DNA of 64,000 bases from Aphanomyces cochlioides (taxonomy: Eukaryota > Oomycota > Saprolegniomycetes > Saprolegniales > Verrucalvaceae), in contig JAHQRK010000036.1 in the NCBI GenBank assembly GCA_019828595.1, positions 1 through 64,000 of the forward strand, in the 5' to 3' direction. Below are positions 54,001 through 62,547 of the stretch, one piece after another. The first letter of the stretch is position 1. The number at the start of each line of letters is the position of its first letter. Position numbers and translations under genes: made by a program. The notes below the pieces were generated by a model. The model worked only from the letters and a program-made list of their open reading frames with translations. It had not been told where the DNA came from and did not search any database.

Positions 54001-55208
54001 TCGTTGACGTTGGCGTGAAAGTCGAATTGCTGATCCAGGTTGAACTGTCGGTACTCGCTGCGGGCAGTGTCAAGGGCTTGACGGGCGGTATTAACAATGG
54101 ATGTCTCAACGAGTCCCATGTCGAATGCTCGGCGGGAAGTAAGCCACTTCATCTTGAGGCTGTTGAGTGTGTACTTCATCGAGTCAATGTACTGGCGATG
54201 ACTGACTTGGAGACGCTTCTTCATTCTCTTCAACCAGCCGTACCACTTTGCGCCAAAGTTTTGAGTGTCGTCTGCGCGCATCTCGTCCAAAAGTTGATTG
54301 GCTTCGGCCTTGATCGCTGCGACTACTTGAGGGTTCTTTAAGAGCTCACGGGGGAGGCGCCAGTAACTTCGGTCGGGAGCTCGCTGCTCGCAGGAGAGGA
54401 CCACTTTGTGTTCCGTGTGGTCGCCTGCAAAGCTGCTTGGGGAATAGCTTGAACGTGCGTACGTTTGAGCGACGATATCTTGGTCCACAAACAGGTAGTC
54501 GAGGCGGTTGCTTCGACCAGGGCCGCTGTAAACGCGCTCGTTGGGGTGGTGCATCCTCCACGCATCGGTAACACCAAGTGCTGAAAGCCAGGCAATGCAT
54601 TCCGCCTTACCAGCGTTGTGGTCTTGGCGAGGTCGAGTCGCGTCCAGATGCTCCTCCAGGGGTAAGTTGAAATCGCCTCCGACAAAGTGAATGCTGTCGT
54701 CTTCAAAGTCGCGAGGCAGGTCGTCGAAAAACGGTGCTCGAGAGTGAGCGATAACCGGGGCATAGACGTTGTGAAAGTACACAGGAACGCCGTCCCACTG
54801 AGTTCGAACAACCATGTATCTTCCAGGTCGGTCATGGGTGGTCAAGTGTTGCAGGTCGAGGAATCCAGGCATGGATCCATGGAAATACGATGCCACACCG
54901 CAGCGCCGATTGTTGAGTGAGTCGACGCGATCAGTGCGGAGATCGTTGGTGAAAAGCTTGTATTTGCCAACGCCTACTTCGTTGTTGAGGTGGAGTTGGA
55001 AGGTTTCGAGATGTTTGATGTTATTGATTTTGGTTTCTTGAAAGAAAACGGCTTGGGTCGGAATTTGGAGTCGCCGCGCCACAAGATGTCCGTTGTCTTT
55101 CAGCCCATTGAGGTTGGCAGTGGTCAGTTCGAGTATGGGGAACTTGGTGAAGAGACCGGCCGCGACCACCTTAGCCACGGAACGCGACAGACGTTGCGTT
55201 CGCAACAT
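51081..55208 (-). CDS. Family B ORF2, copy B3 (1375 aa, 9-residue deletion)
   Basis: Endonuclease, RT (FADD present) and zinc motifs are as in B1. Nine residues (RWLRLQEVD) near the C-terminus are missing through a 27-bp deletion at about 51201, between two CTG repeats, which looks like slippage. Its effect is unknown. ATG at 55208, overlapping ORF1 by 38 nt. Confidence 0.88.
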   Translation of the reverse strand: MLRTQRLSRSVAKVVAAGLFTKFPILELTTANLNGLKDNGHLVARRLQIPTQAVFFQETKINNIKHLETFQLHLNNEVGVGKYKLFTNDLRTDRVDSLNNRRCGVASYFHGSMPGFLDLQHLTTHDRPGRYMVVRTQWDGVPVYFHNVYAPVIAHSRAPFFDDLPRDFEDDSIHFVGGDFNLPLEEHLDATRPRQDHNAGKAECIAWLSALGVTDAWRMHHPNERVYSGPGRSNRLDYLFVDQDIVAQTYARSSYSPSSFAGDHTEHKVVLSCEQRAPDRSYWRLPRELLKNPQVVAAIKAEANQLLDEMRADDTQNFGAKWYGWLKRMKKRLQVSHRQYIDSMKYTLNSLKMKWLTSRRAFDMGLVETSIVNTARQALDTARSEYRQFNLDQQFDFHANVNERGTSHFFRRPKGIKVPLSSVTINGVTSTDPSEVKAGFTSHWKNIMVTPRDQPPLNRARRRAIIRAITRRLTQEQRDALESPLTAEDLCGALKSMNPNKSPGSDGWPAAFFQISPDVFAQILLKVFNYQLTHHGHLLLQQRRSAVALLFKAGDRGDPGNYRPITLMSVEVKILSRALAYRLAQVAPYLAHPSQAGFVPGRRLHDHVMLVQALQTFCTNEDHDYYATFLDFSKAYDMVDQGFLFDVLKEMNIGPTFVSWVQLLYNTPLVQIIFNDGLGPTIRPTRGVKQGCPLSCMLFVLYLEPLGEMLRGSPDFGIPLPNGDSLTSIYFADDTTLLSSSLQAAVEQMAIVEDFCSVSGARLNVAKCMTLALNNNLDIEDIDDGGLLNVLPSEKPVKYLGILFGHRLPRDFQVQQLNDKFLAAFQTWGSRARTIQGRKLIVSTMLLSLLWHVTAAVYVPPTMVAVWQRMVNKYILGRKTQITDHHRSTICRKWQFDQKLGLGIPHVASKLRTQRLLRLQLLMQPNSPNTFAPWKLLVKRQFSRVMNKLYRDTHPFDFLTYFPNHSSKWLFLWELHPLWHDIWHQWAATPMAKRTASPPSLEELLNLPVWLTSYPALQVGPAGATSNVVKTALCRRWCRHASQNGFHCLKDFLTRQGTWPTRAAFIDRLSSNNRAAQVTLQANGTMGFAAPERAGQVYSHLTKIFDQVLRTSGVRTGTALTDIDTTSHPFKALFKDQLLSFERWPKRLVSRLAHHAPSDGKPHPVATSSRVEQQDIATYVRLIRKTCRWPPPLHGDVWFRLLFNMLPVNSRLFYLQPQQPDVICCVYTNCDAPENQHHAFHTCSRVYPLWRFHATAWRCFGVNFDWTAITNIDRFQVNERGSQLQDILFVLWALLCASNLHYIWTTHNAAKFESKEPPPPEIWQEVSFIRWHASIRSPQRVEAISAINTLHRQPVYRPLVAKYPTLLALQPSAPN

Positions 55209-58169
55209 CTCCCAGCATGAGTGTCTGAGTGTCGGGTTGGAACATCACTTGGTTGTCGAAGGTGGGGTCCAGGGAGCCAGCCTCATGGAATTCCAGGATC
55301 GTGGTCAAGACGTATCGCGACTTCTCGTCTTCGCCGGCATACAACGTTTCCATGATATTCCAAATCAAGAGGCCGAAGCTCGTGTCAAGCAATATGGCAG
55401 ATAGCGATATGCCCGACAAACAGCGGGAGCCCAAATGAGAAGCCAGTGCAGTGACCGGGTACTTGGTAGAGGCCACGATCGCAGCATCACTGTTGTAGTA
55501 CGTTGGAGCATGAATGGCCAAGAGAACTTCTGCCACAGCCAACACTTCTTCCAGGTCGCCGCGGTGGAGGGAAATCTCGTCGCCGTCAATGGTAGTATCG
55601 ATGAAGTCAATGTTCTTGAATAGCTCGATGTTGCTGAAGATGGCTTGAACGTGCTCGCGGGTCATACGCACACCCCACGTCAATGAGTACAGCTGGGAGA
55701 ACGGTTTGTCTCCACCCCAAGTCGCTCGAAGCCACCGATGGAGGAGGCGTTGTCTCACAAAGTACTCAAAGCACGCACGGTCTTCATCAAAAAGTCGGTG
55801 CAGTTGCAAGCCAAATTCAATCGGGGAACGCTCGAGATGGCTACACAGCATGTCGACGCGGCCGTCGTTGATGAGTTGGGCAAGGTTGAACGAGCTGTTG
55901 GTCACTGCATCTTCGACTTGGGTTGAGAGATGCAATGGAACTTTGGCTGTCTTGGTGTCGAGGTCTTGTAGTTCGGCGAGAATTTCGTCAAGAGACATTT
56001 CTATGCGCTTGGGAACGCCATCTTGGATCTTGGTGCCGCCGACAAATTGACCGGACGTAGGGAGGTGGGGAGGGTCATCCGAGACGTCCAGCTTGGGTAC
56101 AATCGTTGAGATCTTGTAATCGCCAAACTGAGCAACGTGTTCCTCGGGGTTGACACACACACGTTCGTCGAGGGCTTCAAACATGTTGGGCGAAATCCAA
56201 GAGCGGCCATGCTCGGGGGATCCACTTGCTGTTGCGTCTTCTTGCGCTTGCCTCTCGACGCCTTGACGCCAGTCCACTGCGGAGGGTTGGCTTGCGCAGT
56301 TTTCCGACGTTTTGGCGCCTTGGGAGTCGAAGAAGGCGGGTTGGTTGGGCTGGGAGCTGGCTTGTTCAATCCATATTGGCGGGACGTTGCATCAAGGTCC
56401 AAACGAACCAAGTTCTTGTCACGAAAATACCACCCTTGACCGTACACGCGGAGACAACGGCCCTTGAAAAGAATTTCTTCGACGAGACGGCCGTCGCGCT
56501 GTATGGTCGTTGGTACGGAGGTTCCTTCAAAGTAAAGGCGGTACCGAGAGCTCGCCATACCGCTTGAAGAGGAAACGTTGGGGTAGGAGCCCCACAGGAA
56601 GCGTGGCTCCAACTTGGTCATGACGTCGAAGATCAGGCGCTCTTCGTCTTGATCTTGAAGGCCTTGAGGGATGTCCATGAAAAATCCGCCGAGGACGTGC
56701 GGAACGTTCATCGTGAAGTGTTGGGACGAGCCATCTCGAGCGACTTGAATCTTAAACGCGATGCCTCGCAGCTTCGTCATCGCTTCGTGAGAGGCAACAC
56801 CCCACTTGAGCATGCGGTTCGGGATGTCCTTCTCGCATCTCACAATGTCAGCAATCGCAGTGTCGAGGCCGAGGGCTTGGTTGTCGAAAAGGATCGATGC
56901 CATGGCAGCTGAAACATCGATGGTCTTCGTGTGTGCACCCGTGGGCATCTGCAACCAGCCGACGATGCCGCGCGCCGAGTGCTTCTGGATCGGGAGGGTG
57001 TCTTCAAACGTGAGGGTTCCAGCAGCACGCTTGCGAAGGAGGGGTTCGAGTTCCTCCATCGTGGGCTGGTAAGGAGCAACGTCCTTGGTCTTGATGGCCT
57101 TGGCAGACTGAGACCGCTGTTGCGCTTGGAAGGCCCATACGTCGTTGGGGGCCTGGCGGTTGTTGGGTTGGCCACGGCCAGGTGTCTGGGCTCCGCCAGA
57201 TTGAGAAATGTTTTCCAAATGCGATCCGGGTGAAGCCTGAGATGATGGCTGGCGGACTGAGTGAGAGTCCGAGTCGTGCGTCAGACCAACACTCAAGCGT
57301 GCGTCAGAGGCTTGGTCTTGTCCGGACCCTGTCCCATGGTGGACAGAGTCACACGTTTGACCTTCACTCGCGTTGGACTTCGAGAAGCTTCCATGGGTGA
57401 CTTGGTCTTGAGTATTCCCATGACCAACACTGGCCACAGGGTTGTTCGCGATTGTTCCAGATCTTGCCCGATGATTCTTCGAGAAGAGACCATCACTCAT
57501 GGAGCGACTAGTCTCGATGGGATCTTGACCTGTCGCCAGAGTGGACTTGTCGCTCGGGGGATTCTTTGAGAAGGGACCTTCACTCAGGGATGGACTGTTC
57601 TCGAATCTTCCTTGACCTGTCGTCATGTTGACGTCGGTGCTTGAGCGAGTCTTCGAGAAGCCACTATCACTCGTCGAGAGAACATTCTCGAAAGGAACAG
57701 AACCCAACGGAGTCTTGCCAGGCAAGCCACCATCACTCACGATGGACGTGGTTGATGGAGATTCTTCGGGCAAGGTCGTTGACGTCATGAGCACATCTTC
57801 CGAGGTTGGAACGCCGTCTTGCCAGGCTTCGTCGCAAGTGTCAGAGGTCGTTGGATCATTCGCGGGATCGCAAGCCTTCGTCGAGCGAGTCACAGGCAAG
57901 GGTTCAAAACGGCGCGGTTTCGAAGGGGTTGCACGTTGACGTGGAAACGGAACGCGCGTTGGAGTAGGGAGCGGATTCGTAGACGCGTCATGATGCGAAG
58001 CGTTGGAAGCATCGTCGACGTCCTCTTCCAACGACGACGCCATGTCGGTATCGCTTGGGGATGGGTCAGCAACGACGATGACGTCCATATCGCTGGGGCT
58101 GGACGCCGAGGGAGAGAACGCGGAGGAGCAAGATGGGGCACGAGGGTTGGTCGAGCGGGTAGCAACCAT
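55171..58169 (-). pseudogene. Family B ORF1, copy B3 (frameshift in the middle)
   Basis: The start is the true family ATG at 58169 (MVATRSTNPRAP). The frame is open through the G-x-FSK repeats and the first conserved block. One A is missing near 56220 (GGGGGATCC where B1 has GGGGGAATCC), so the second block, from SPEHGRSWISPNM onward, lies in another frame (55171-56277). Repaired length would equal the roughly 999 codons of the family. Confidence 0.82.
57374..57750 (-). repeat. Imperfect coding repeats in family B ORF1 (G-x-FSK units, B3)
   Basis: Same unit arrangement as in B1. The unit at 57567 has a silent C-to-T change (TTTGAGAAG). Confidence 0.65.
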
Positions 58170-58186
58170 ATTGTCAGATAGCGTAG

Positions 58187-58221
58187 AGTGGTACTGCGGG
58201 GTAGCTGGCAAATTGGAAACT
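58187..58221 (-). promoter_or_regulatory. Conserved 35-bp 5' terminus (B3 example)
   Basis: Identical to the terminus of family A at 38586-38620. Only 17 nt separate it from the ORF1 ATG, and those 17 nt differ between families. Confidence 0.6.
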
Positions 58222-58235
58222 CCGGTCATAGCTCA
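58222..58235 (+). repeat. tRNA-Tyr stub (bases 1-14) between stacked B3 and B4
   Basis: CCGGTCATAGCTCA is at once the right target duplication of B3 and the left one of B4. No spacer or further tRNA sequence lies between the two elements. Confidence 0.92.
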
Positions 58236-58251
58236 CTGCAATGGGGAGGTA

Positions 58252-58301
58252 TATTAATAGACTTTCAATATCTACTAATACTAATATTGCCTACTAACGG
58301 C
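58252..58301 (-). other. Family B 3'-tail RNA hairpins (B4)
   Basis: Both hairpins intact, as in B1. Confidence 0.65.
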
Positions 58302-58392
58302 TCATCCCACTTCCAAATGCTTCAGCAGATTTTCTACTTTGGGCTTTGGAGTACAGCGATTTTTGACTTGTTGAATAAATACTTGGGGCTTG

Positions 58393-61300
58393 TTAATTTG
58401 GGGCTGAAGGTTGGAGCGCGAGCAAAGTCGGGTACTTGGCTACCAGTGGGCGATAGACAGGTTGTCTATGCAAAGTATTGATTGCTGAAATTGCTTCCAC
58501 TCGTTGAGGGCTGTCAACTTCTTGGAGGCGAAGCCATCTGCGGATCGATGCATGCCATCGGATGAAGCTGACTTCTTGCCAAATTTCTGGCGGAGGCGGC
58601 TCCTTCGATTCGAACTTGGCGGCGTTGTGCGTTGTCCAAATATAGTGAAGGTTGGAAGCACACAGAAGAGCCCAGAGCACAAACAGTATGTCTTGAAGCT
58701 GGCTACCGCGTTCGTTGACTTGAAAGCGGTCGATGTTGGTGATGGCAGTCCAATCGAAATTGACACCGAAGCATCGCCAAGCGGTCGCGTGAAAACGCCA
58801 AAGGGGATACACGCGAGAGCAGGTGTGGAAGGCGTGGTGTTGGTTCTCCGGTGCGTCGCAATTGGTATAGACACAGCAAATTACGTCTGGCTGCTGAGGT
58901 TGCAAGTAGAACAAGCGCGAGTTGACAGGCAGCATGTTGAACAACAGTCGAAACCAAACGTCGCCATGGAGGGGAGGCGGCCAACGGCATGTTTTGCGGA
59001 TGAGTCGCACGTAGGTCGCAATATCTTGTTGCTCGACGCGGGACGATGTCGCCACTGGGTGCGGTTTTCCATCCGAAGGGGCGTGATGCGCCAAACGTGA
59101 TACGAGTCGCTTGGGCCAACGCTCGAAGGATAGCAATTGATCTTTGAAAAGTGCCTTGAAAGGGTGACTTGTTGTATCGATATCGGTCAAAGCAGTTCCA
59201 GTTCGAACGCCAGACGTGCGGAGGACTTGGTCGAATATCTTGGTGAGGTGGCTATAAACTTGACCAGCACGTTCGGGTGCTGCAAATCCCATCGCGCCGT
59301 TCGCTTGTAACGTCACTTGTGCCGCACGGTTGTTGGATGACAGTCGATCAATAAACGCAGCTCTTGTAGGCCATGTCCCTTGCCGTGTCAAGAAGTCTTT
59401 GAGGCAGTGGAAACCGTTTTGAGACGCATGTCTACACCATCGACGACACAGAGCAGTCTTCACGACATTTGATGTAGCACCCGCAGGACCAACTTGCAGA
59501 GCGGGGTAGGATGTCAGCCACACGGGGAGGTTCAAAAGTTCTTCGAGGCTTGGTGGCGAAGCGGTTCGCTTGGCCATAGGTGTGGCGGCCCATTGATGCC
59601 AAATGTCGTGCCAAAGAGGATGCAGCTCCCACAAAAACAACCACTTGGAGCTGTGGTTGGGGAAGTACGTGAGAAAGTCGAACGGGTGGGTGTCGCGATA
59701 CAGCTTGTTCATGACACGGGAAAATTGTCTCTTGACAAGCAACTTCCATGGGGCAAATGTGTTGGGTGAATTGGGCTGCATCAAGAGTTGGAGCCGCAGC
59801 AGTCGCTGAGTCCGAAGCTTCGAAGCCACATGCGGAATACCGAGGCCGAGTTTTTGATCGAACTGCCACTTGCGGCAAATAGTTGAGCGATGATGGTCGG
59901 TGATTTGCGTCTTCCGACCAAGGATGTACTTGTTGACCATTCTTTGCCAAACGGCAACCATCGTTGGAGGCACATACACTGCAGCCGTGACATGCCATAA
60001 CAACGACAACAACATGGTCGATACGATGAGTTTGCGGCCTTGGATGGTTCGCGCACGACTTCCCCACGTTTGAAACGCAGCCAGAAACTTGTCGTTCAGT
60101 TGCTGGACTTGAAAATCGCGCGGCAGTCGGTGGCCAAAGAGAATACCAAGGTATTTCACTGGCTTCTCGCTCGGCAAGACGTTCAAGAGGCCACCATCGT
60201 CGATGTCTTCGATATCGAGATTGTTGTTGAGCGCCAAAGTCATGCACTTGGCAACGTTGAGACGAGCTCCAGACACAGAGCAAAAGTCTTCGACAATTGC
60301 CATTTGCTCGACCGCCGCTTGGAGGGATGACGAGAGTAGAGTCGTGTCGTCGGCAAAGTAGATGCTCGTCAGTGAGTCTCCATTTGGAAGGGGAATACCA
60401 AAATCAGGAGATCCGCGTAGCATTTCGCCGAGTGGCTCGAGGTAAAGTACGAAGAGCATGCACGATAGGGGGCAACCTTGCTTGACTCCGCGGGTAGGCC
60501 GTATGGTAGGGCCAAGACCGTCGTTGAAAATGATCTGGACCAGAGGCGTATTGTAAAGCAACTGAACCCAAGACACAAATGTGGGACCGATGTTCATCTC
60601 CTTGAGTACGTCGAAGAGAAAGCCTTGGTCAACCATATCGTATGCCTTGGAAAAGTCGAGAAACGTCGCGTAGTAGTCGTGGTCTTCATTGGTACAGAAA
60701 GTCTGCAATGCTTGTACCAGCATCACGTGGTCGTGCAAGCGACGGCCAGGGACAAAACCAGCTTGGCTTGGGTGAGCGAGGTATGGGGCAACTTGTGCAA
60801 GACGGTAGGCCAGCGCCCGCGATAGAATCTTGACTTCAACCGACATGAGAGTAATCGGCCGATAGTTGCCAGGGTCGCCTCTGTCTCCAGCCTTGAACAA
60901 GAGCGCCACTGCACTTCGGCGTTGTTGGAGCAGGAGGTGACCGTGATGGGTGAGTTGGTAGTTGAACACCTTGAGCAGGATTTGGGCGAATACGTCCGGG
61001 GAGACTTGAAAGAAAGCTGCAGGCCAGCCGTCTGAACCAGGAGACTTGTTCGGGTTCATAGACTTGAGCGCGCCGCACAGGTCTTCCGCCGTGAGAGGAC
61101 TTTCCAGAGCGTCGCGCTGTTCTTGAGTGAGACGTCGAGTAATGGCTCGAATGATAGCTCGGCGACGGGCCCGATTCAACGGTGGTTGGTCTCTTGGAGT
61201 GACCATGATGTTTTTCCAATGAGACGTAAAACCAGCCTTGACTTCAGACGGGTCAGTCGACGTTACACCGTTGATTGTCACGGACGAGAGCGGCACTTTG

Positions 61301-62547
61301 ATCCCCTTGGGTCGACGAAAAAAGTGACTGGTACCTCGCTCGTTGACGTTGGCGTGAAAGTCGAATTGCTGATCCAGGTTGAACTGTCGGTACTCGCTGC
61401 GGGCAGTGTCAAGGGCTTGACGGGCGGTATTAACAATGGATGTCTCAACGAGTCCCATGTCGAATGCTCGGCGGGAAGTAAGCCACTTCATCTTGAGGCT
61501 GTTGAGTGTGTACTTCATCGAGTCAATGTACTGGCGATGACTGACTTGGAGACGCTTCTTCATTCTCTTCAACCAGCCGTACCACTTTGCGCCAAAGTTT
61601 TGAGTGTCGTCTGCGCGCATCTCGTCCAAAAGTTGATTGGCTTCGGCCTTGATCGCTGCGACTACTTGAGGGTTCTTTAAGAGCTCACGGGGGAGGCGCC
61701 AGTAACTTCGGTCGGGAGCTCGCTGCTCGCAGGAGAGGACCACTTTGTGTTCCATGTGGTCGCCTGCAAAGCTGCTTGGGGAATAGCTTGAACGTGCGTA
61801 CGTTTGAGCGACGATATCTTGGTCCACAAACAGGTAGTCGAGGCGGTTGCTTCGACCAGGGCCGCTGTAAACGCGCTCGTTGGGGTGGTGCATCCTCCAC
61901 GCATCGGTAACACCAAGTGCTGAAAGCCAGGCAATGCATTCCGCCTTACCAGCGTTGTGGTCTTGGCGAGGTCGAGTCGCGTCCAGATGCTCCTCCAGGG
62001 GTAAGTTGAAATCGCCTCCGACAAAGTGAATGCTGTCGTCTTCAAAGTCGCGAGGCAGATCGTCGAAAAACGGTGCTCGAGAGTGAGCGATAACCGGGGC
62101 ATAGACGTTGTGAAAGTACACAGGAACGCCGTCCCACTGAGTTCGAACAACCATGTATCTTCCAGGTCGGTCATGGGTGGTCAAGTGTTGCAGGTCGAGG
62201 AATCCAGGCATGGATCCATGGAAATACGATGCCACACCGCAGCGCCGATTGTTGAGTGAGTCGACGCGATCAGTGCGGAGATCGTTGGTGAAAAGCTTGT
62301 ATTTGCCAACGCCTACTTCGTTGTTGAGGTGGAGTTGGAAGGTTTCGAGATGTTTGATGTTATTGATTTTGGTTTCTTGAAAGAAAACGGCTTGGGTCGG
62401 AATTTGGAGTCGCCGCGCTACAAGATGTCCGTTGTCTTTCAGCCCATTGAGGTTGGCAGTGGTCAGTTCGAGTATGGGGAACTTGGTGAAGAGACCGGCC
62501 GCGACCACCTTAGCCACGGAACGCGACAGACGTTGCGTTCGCAACAT
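58393..62547 (-). CDS. Family B ORF2: APE-type endonuclease and reverse transcriptase, copy B4 (1384 aa)
   Basis: Full length with the same catalytic set as B1 (GGDFN, SNRLDY, GDH; FLDFSKAYD, QGCPLSC, FADD; C-terminal C-x4-C-x7-H-x4-C). It differs from B1 in single residues, for example LGVTDAW for LGVIDAW and ESKEPPP for ESKKPPP. ATG at 62547. Confidence 0.92.
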   Translation of the reverse strand: MLRTQRLSRSVAKVVAAGLFTKFPILELTTANLNGLKDNGHLVARRLQIPTQAVFFQETKINNIKHLETFQLHLNNEVGVGKYKLFTNDLRTDRVDSLNNRRCGVASYFHGSMPGFLDLQHLTTHDRPGRYMVVRTQWDGVPVYFHNVYAPVIAHSRAPFFDDLPRDFEDDSIHFVGGDFNLPLEEHLDATRPRQDHNAGKAECIAWLSALGVTDAWRMHHPNERVYSGPGRSNRLDYLFVDQDIVAQTYARSSYSPSSFAGDHMEHKVVLSCEQRAPDRSYWRLPRELLKNPQVVAAIKAEANQLLDEMRADDTQNFGAKWYGWLKRMKKRLQVSHRQYIDSMKYTLNSLKMKWLTSRRAFDMGLVETSIVNTARQALDTARSEYRQFNLDQQFDFHANVNERGTSHFFRRPKGIKVPLSSVTINGVTSTDPSEVKAGFTSHWKNIMVTPRDQPPLNRARRRAIIRAITRRLTQEQRDALESPLTAEDLCGALKSMNPNKSPGSDGWPAAFFQVSPDVFAQILLKVFNYQLTHHGHLLLQQRRSAVALLFKAGDRGDPGNYRPITLMSVEVKILSRALAYRLAQVAPYLAHPSQAGFVPGRRLHDHVMLVQALQTFCTNEDHDYYATFLDFSKAYDMVDQGFLFDVLKEMNIGPTFVSWVQLLYNTPLVQIIFNDGLGPTIRPTRGVKQGCPLSCMLFVLYLEPLGEMLRGSPDFGIPLPNGDSLTSIYFADDTTLLSSSLQAAVEQMAIVEDFCSVSGARLNVAKCMTLALNNNLDIEDIDDGGLLNVLPSEKPVKYLGILFGHRLPRDFQVQQLNDKFLAAFQTWGSRARTIQGRKLIVSTMLLSLLWHVTAAVYVPPTMVAVWQRMVNKYILGRKTQITDHHRSTICRKWQFDQKLGLGIPHVASKLRTQRLLRLQLLMQPNSPNTFAPWKLLVKRQFSRVMNKLYRDTHPFDFLTYFPNHSSKWLFLWELHPLWHDIWHQWAATPMAKRTASPPSLEELLNLPVWLTSYPALQVGPAGATSNVVKTALCRRWCRHASQNGFHCLKDFLTRQGTWPTRAAFIDRLSSNNRAAQVTLQANGAMGFAAPERAGQVYSHLTKIFDQVLRTSGVRTGTALTDIDTTSHPFKALFKDQLLSFERWPKRLVSRLAHHAPSDGKPHPVATSSRVEQQDIATYVRLIRKTCRWPPPLHGDVWFRLLFNMLPVNSRLFYLQPQQPDVICCVYTNCDAPENQHHAFHTCSRVYPLWRFHATAWRCFGVNFDWTAITNIDRFQVNERGSQLQDILFVLWALLCASNLHYIWTTHNAAKFESKEPPPPEIWQEVSFIRWHASIRRWLRLQEVDSPQRVEAISAINTLHRQPVYRPLVAKYPTLLALQPSAPN

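Larger units (their letters stand above)
41570..58221. repeat. Higher-order repeat unit 3, partial (A4-tRNA-alpha-B3)
   Basis: Same order as units 1 and 2 up to the 5' end of B3. The tRNA and beta spacer expected next are displaced by B4. Confidence 0.75.
50924..58221 (-). mobile_element. Family B non-LTR retrotransposon, copy B3 (7298 bp)
   Basis: Full-length ends. Compared with B1 it has a 27-bp in-frame deletion in the ORF2 C-terminus and a one-base deletion that breaks ORF1, but the N-terminus of ORF1 is intact. Its 5' end (58221) is followed by only the 14-bp tRNA stub and then by the 3' end of B4. Confidence 0.93.
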
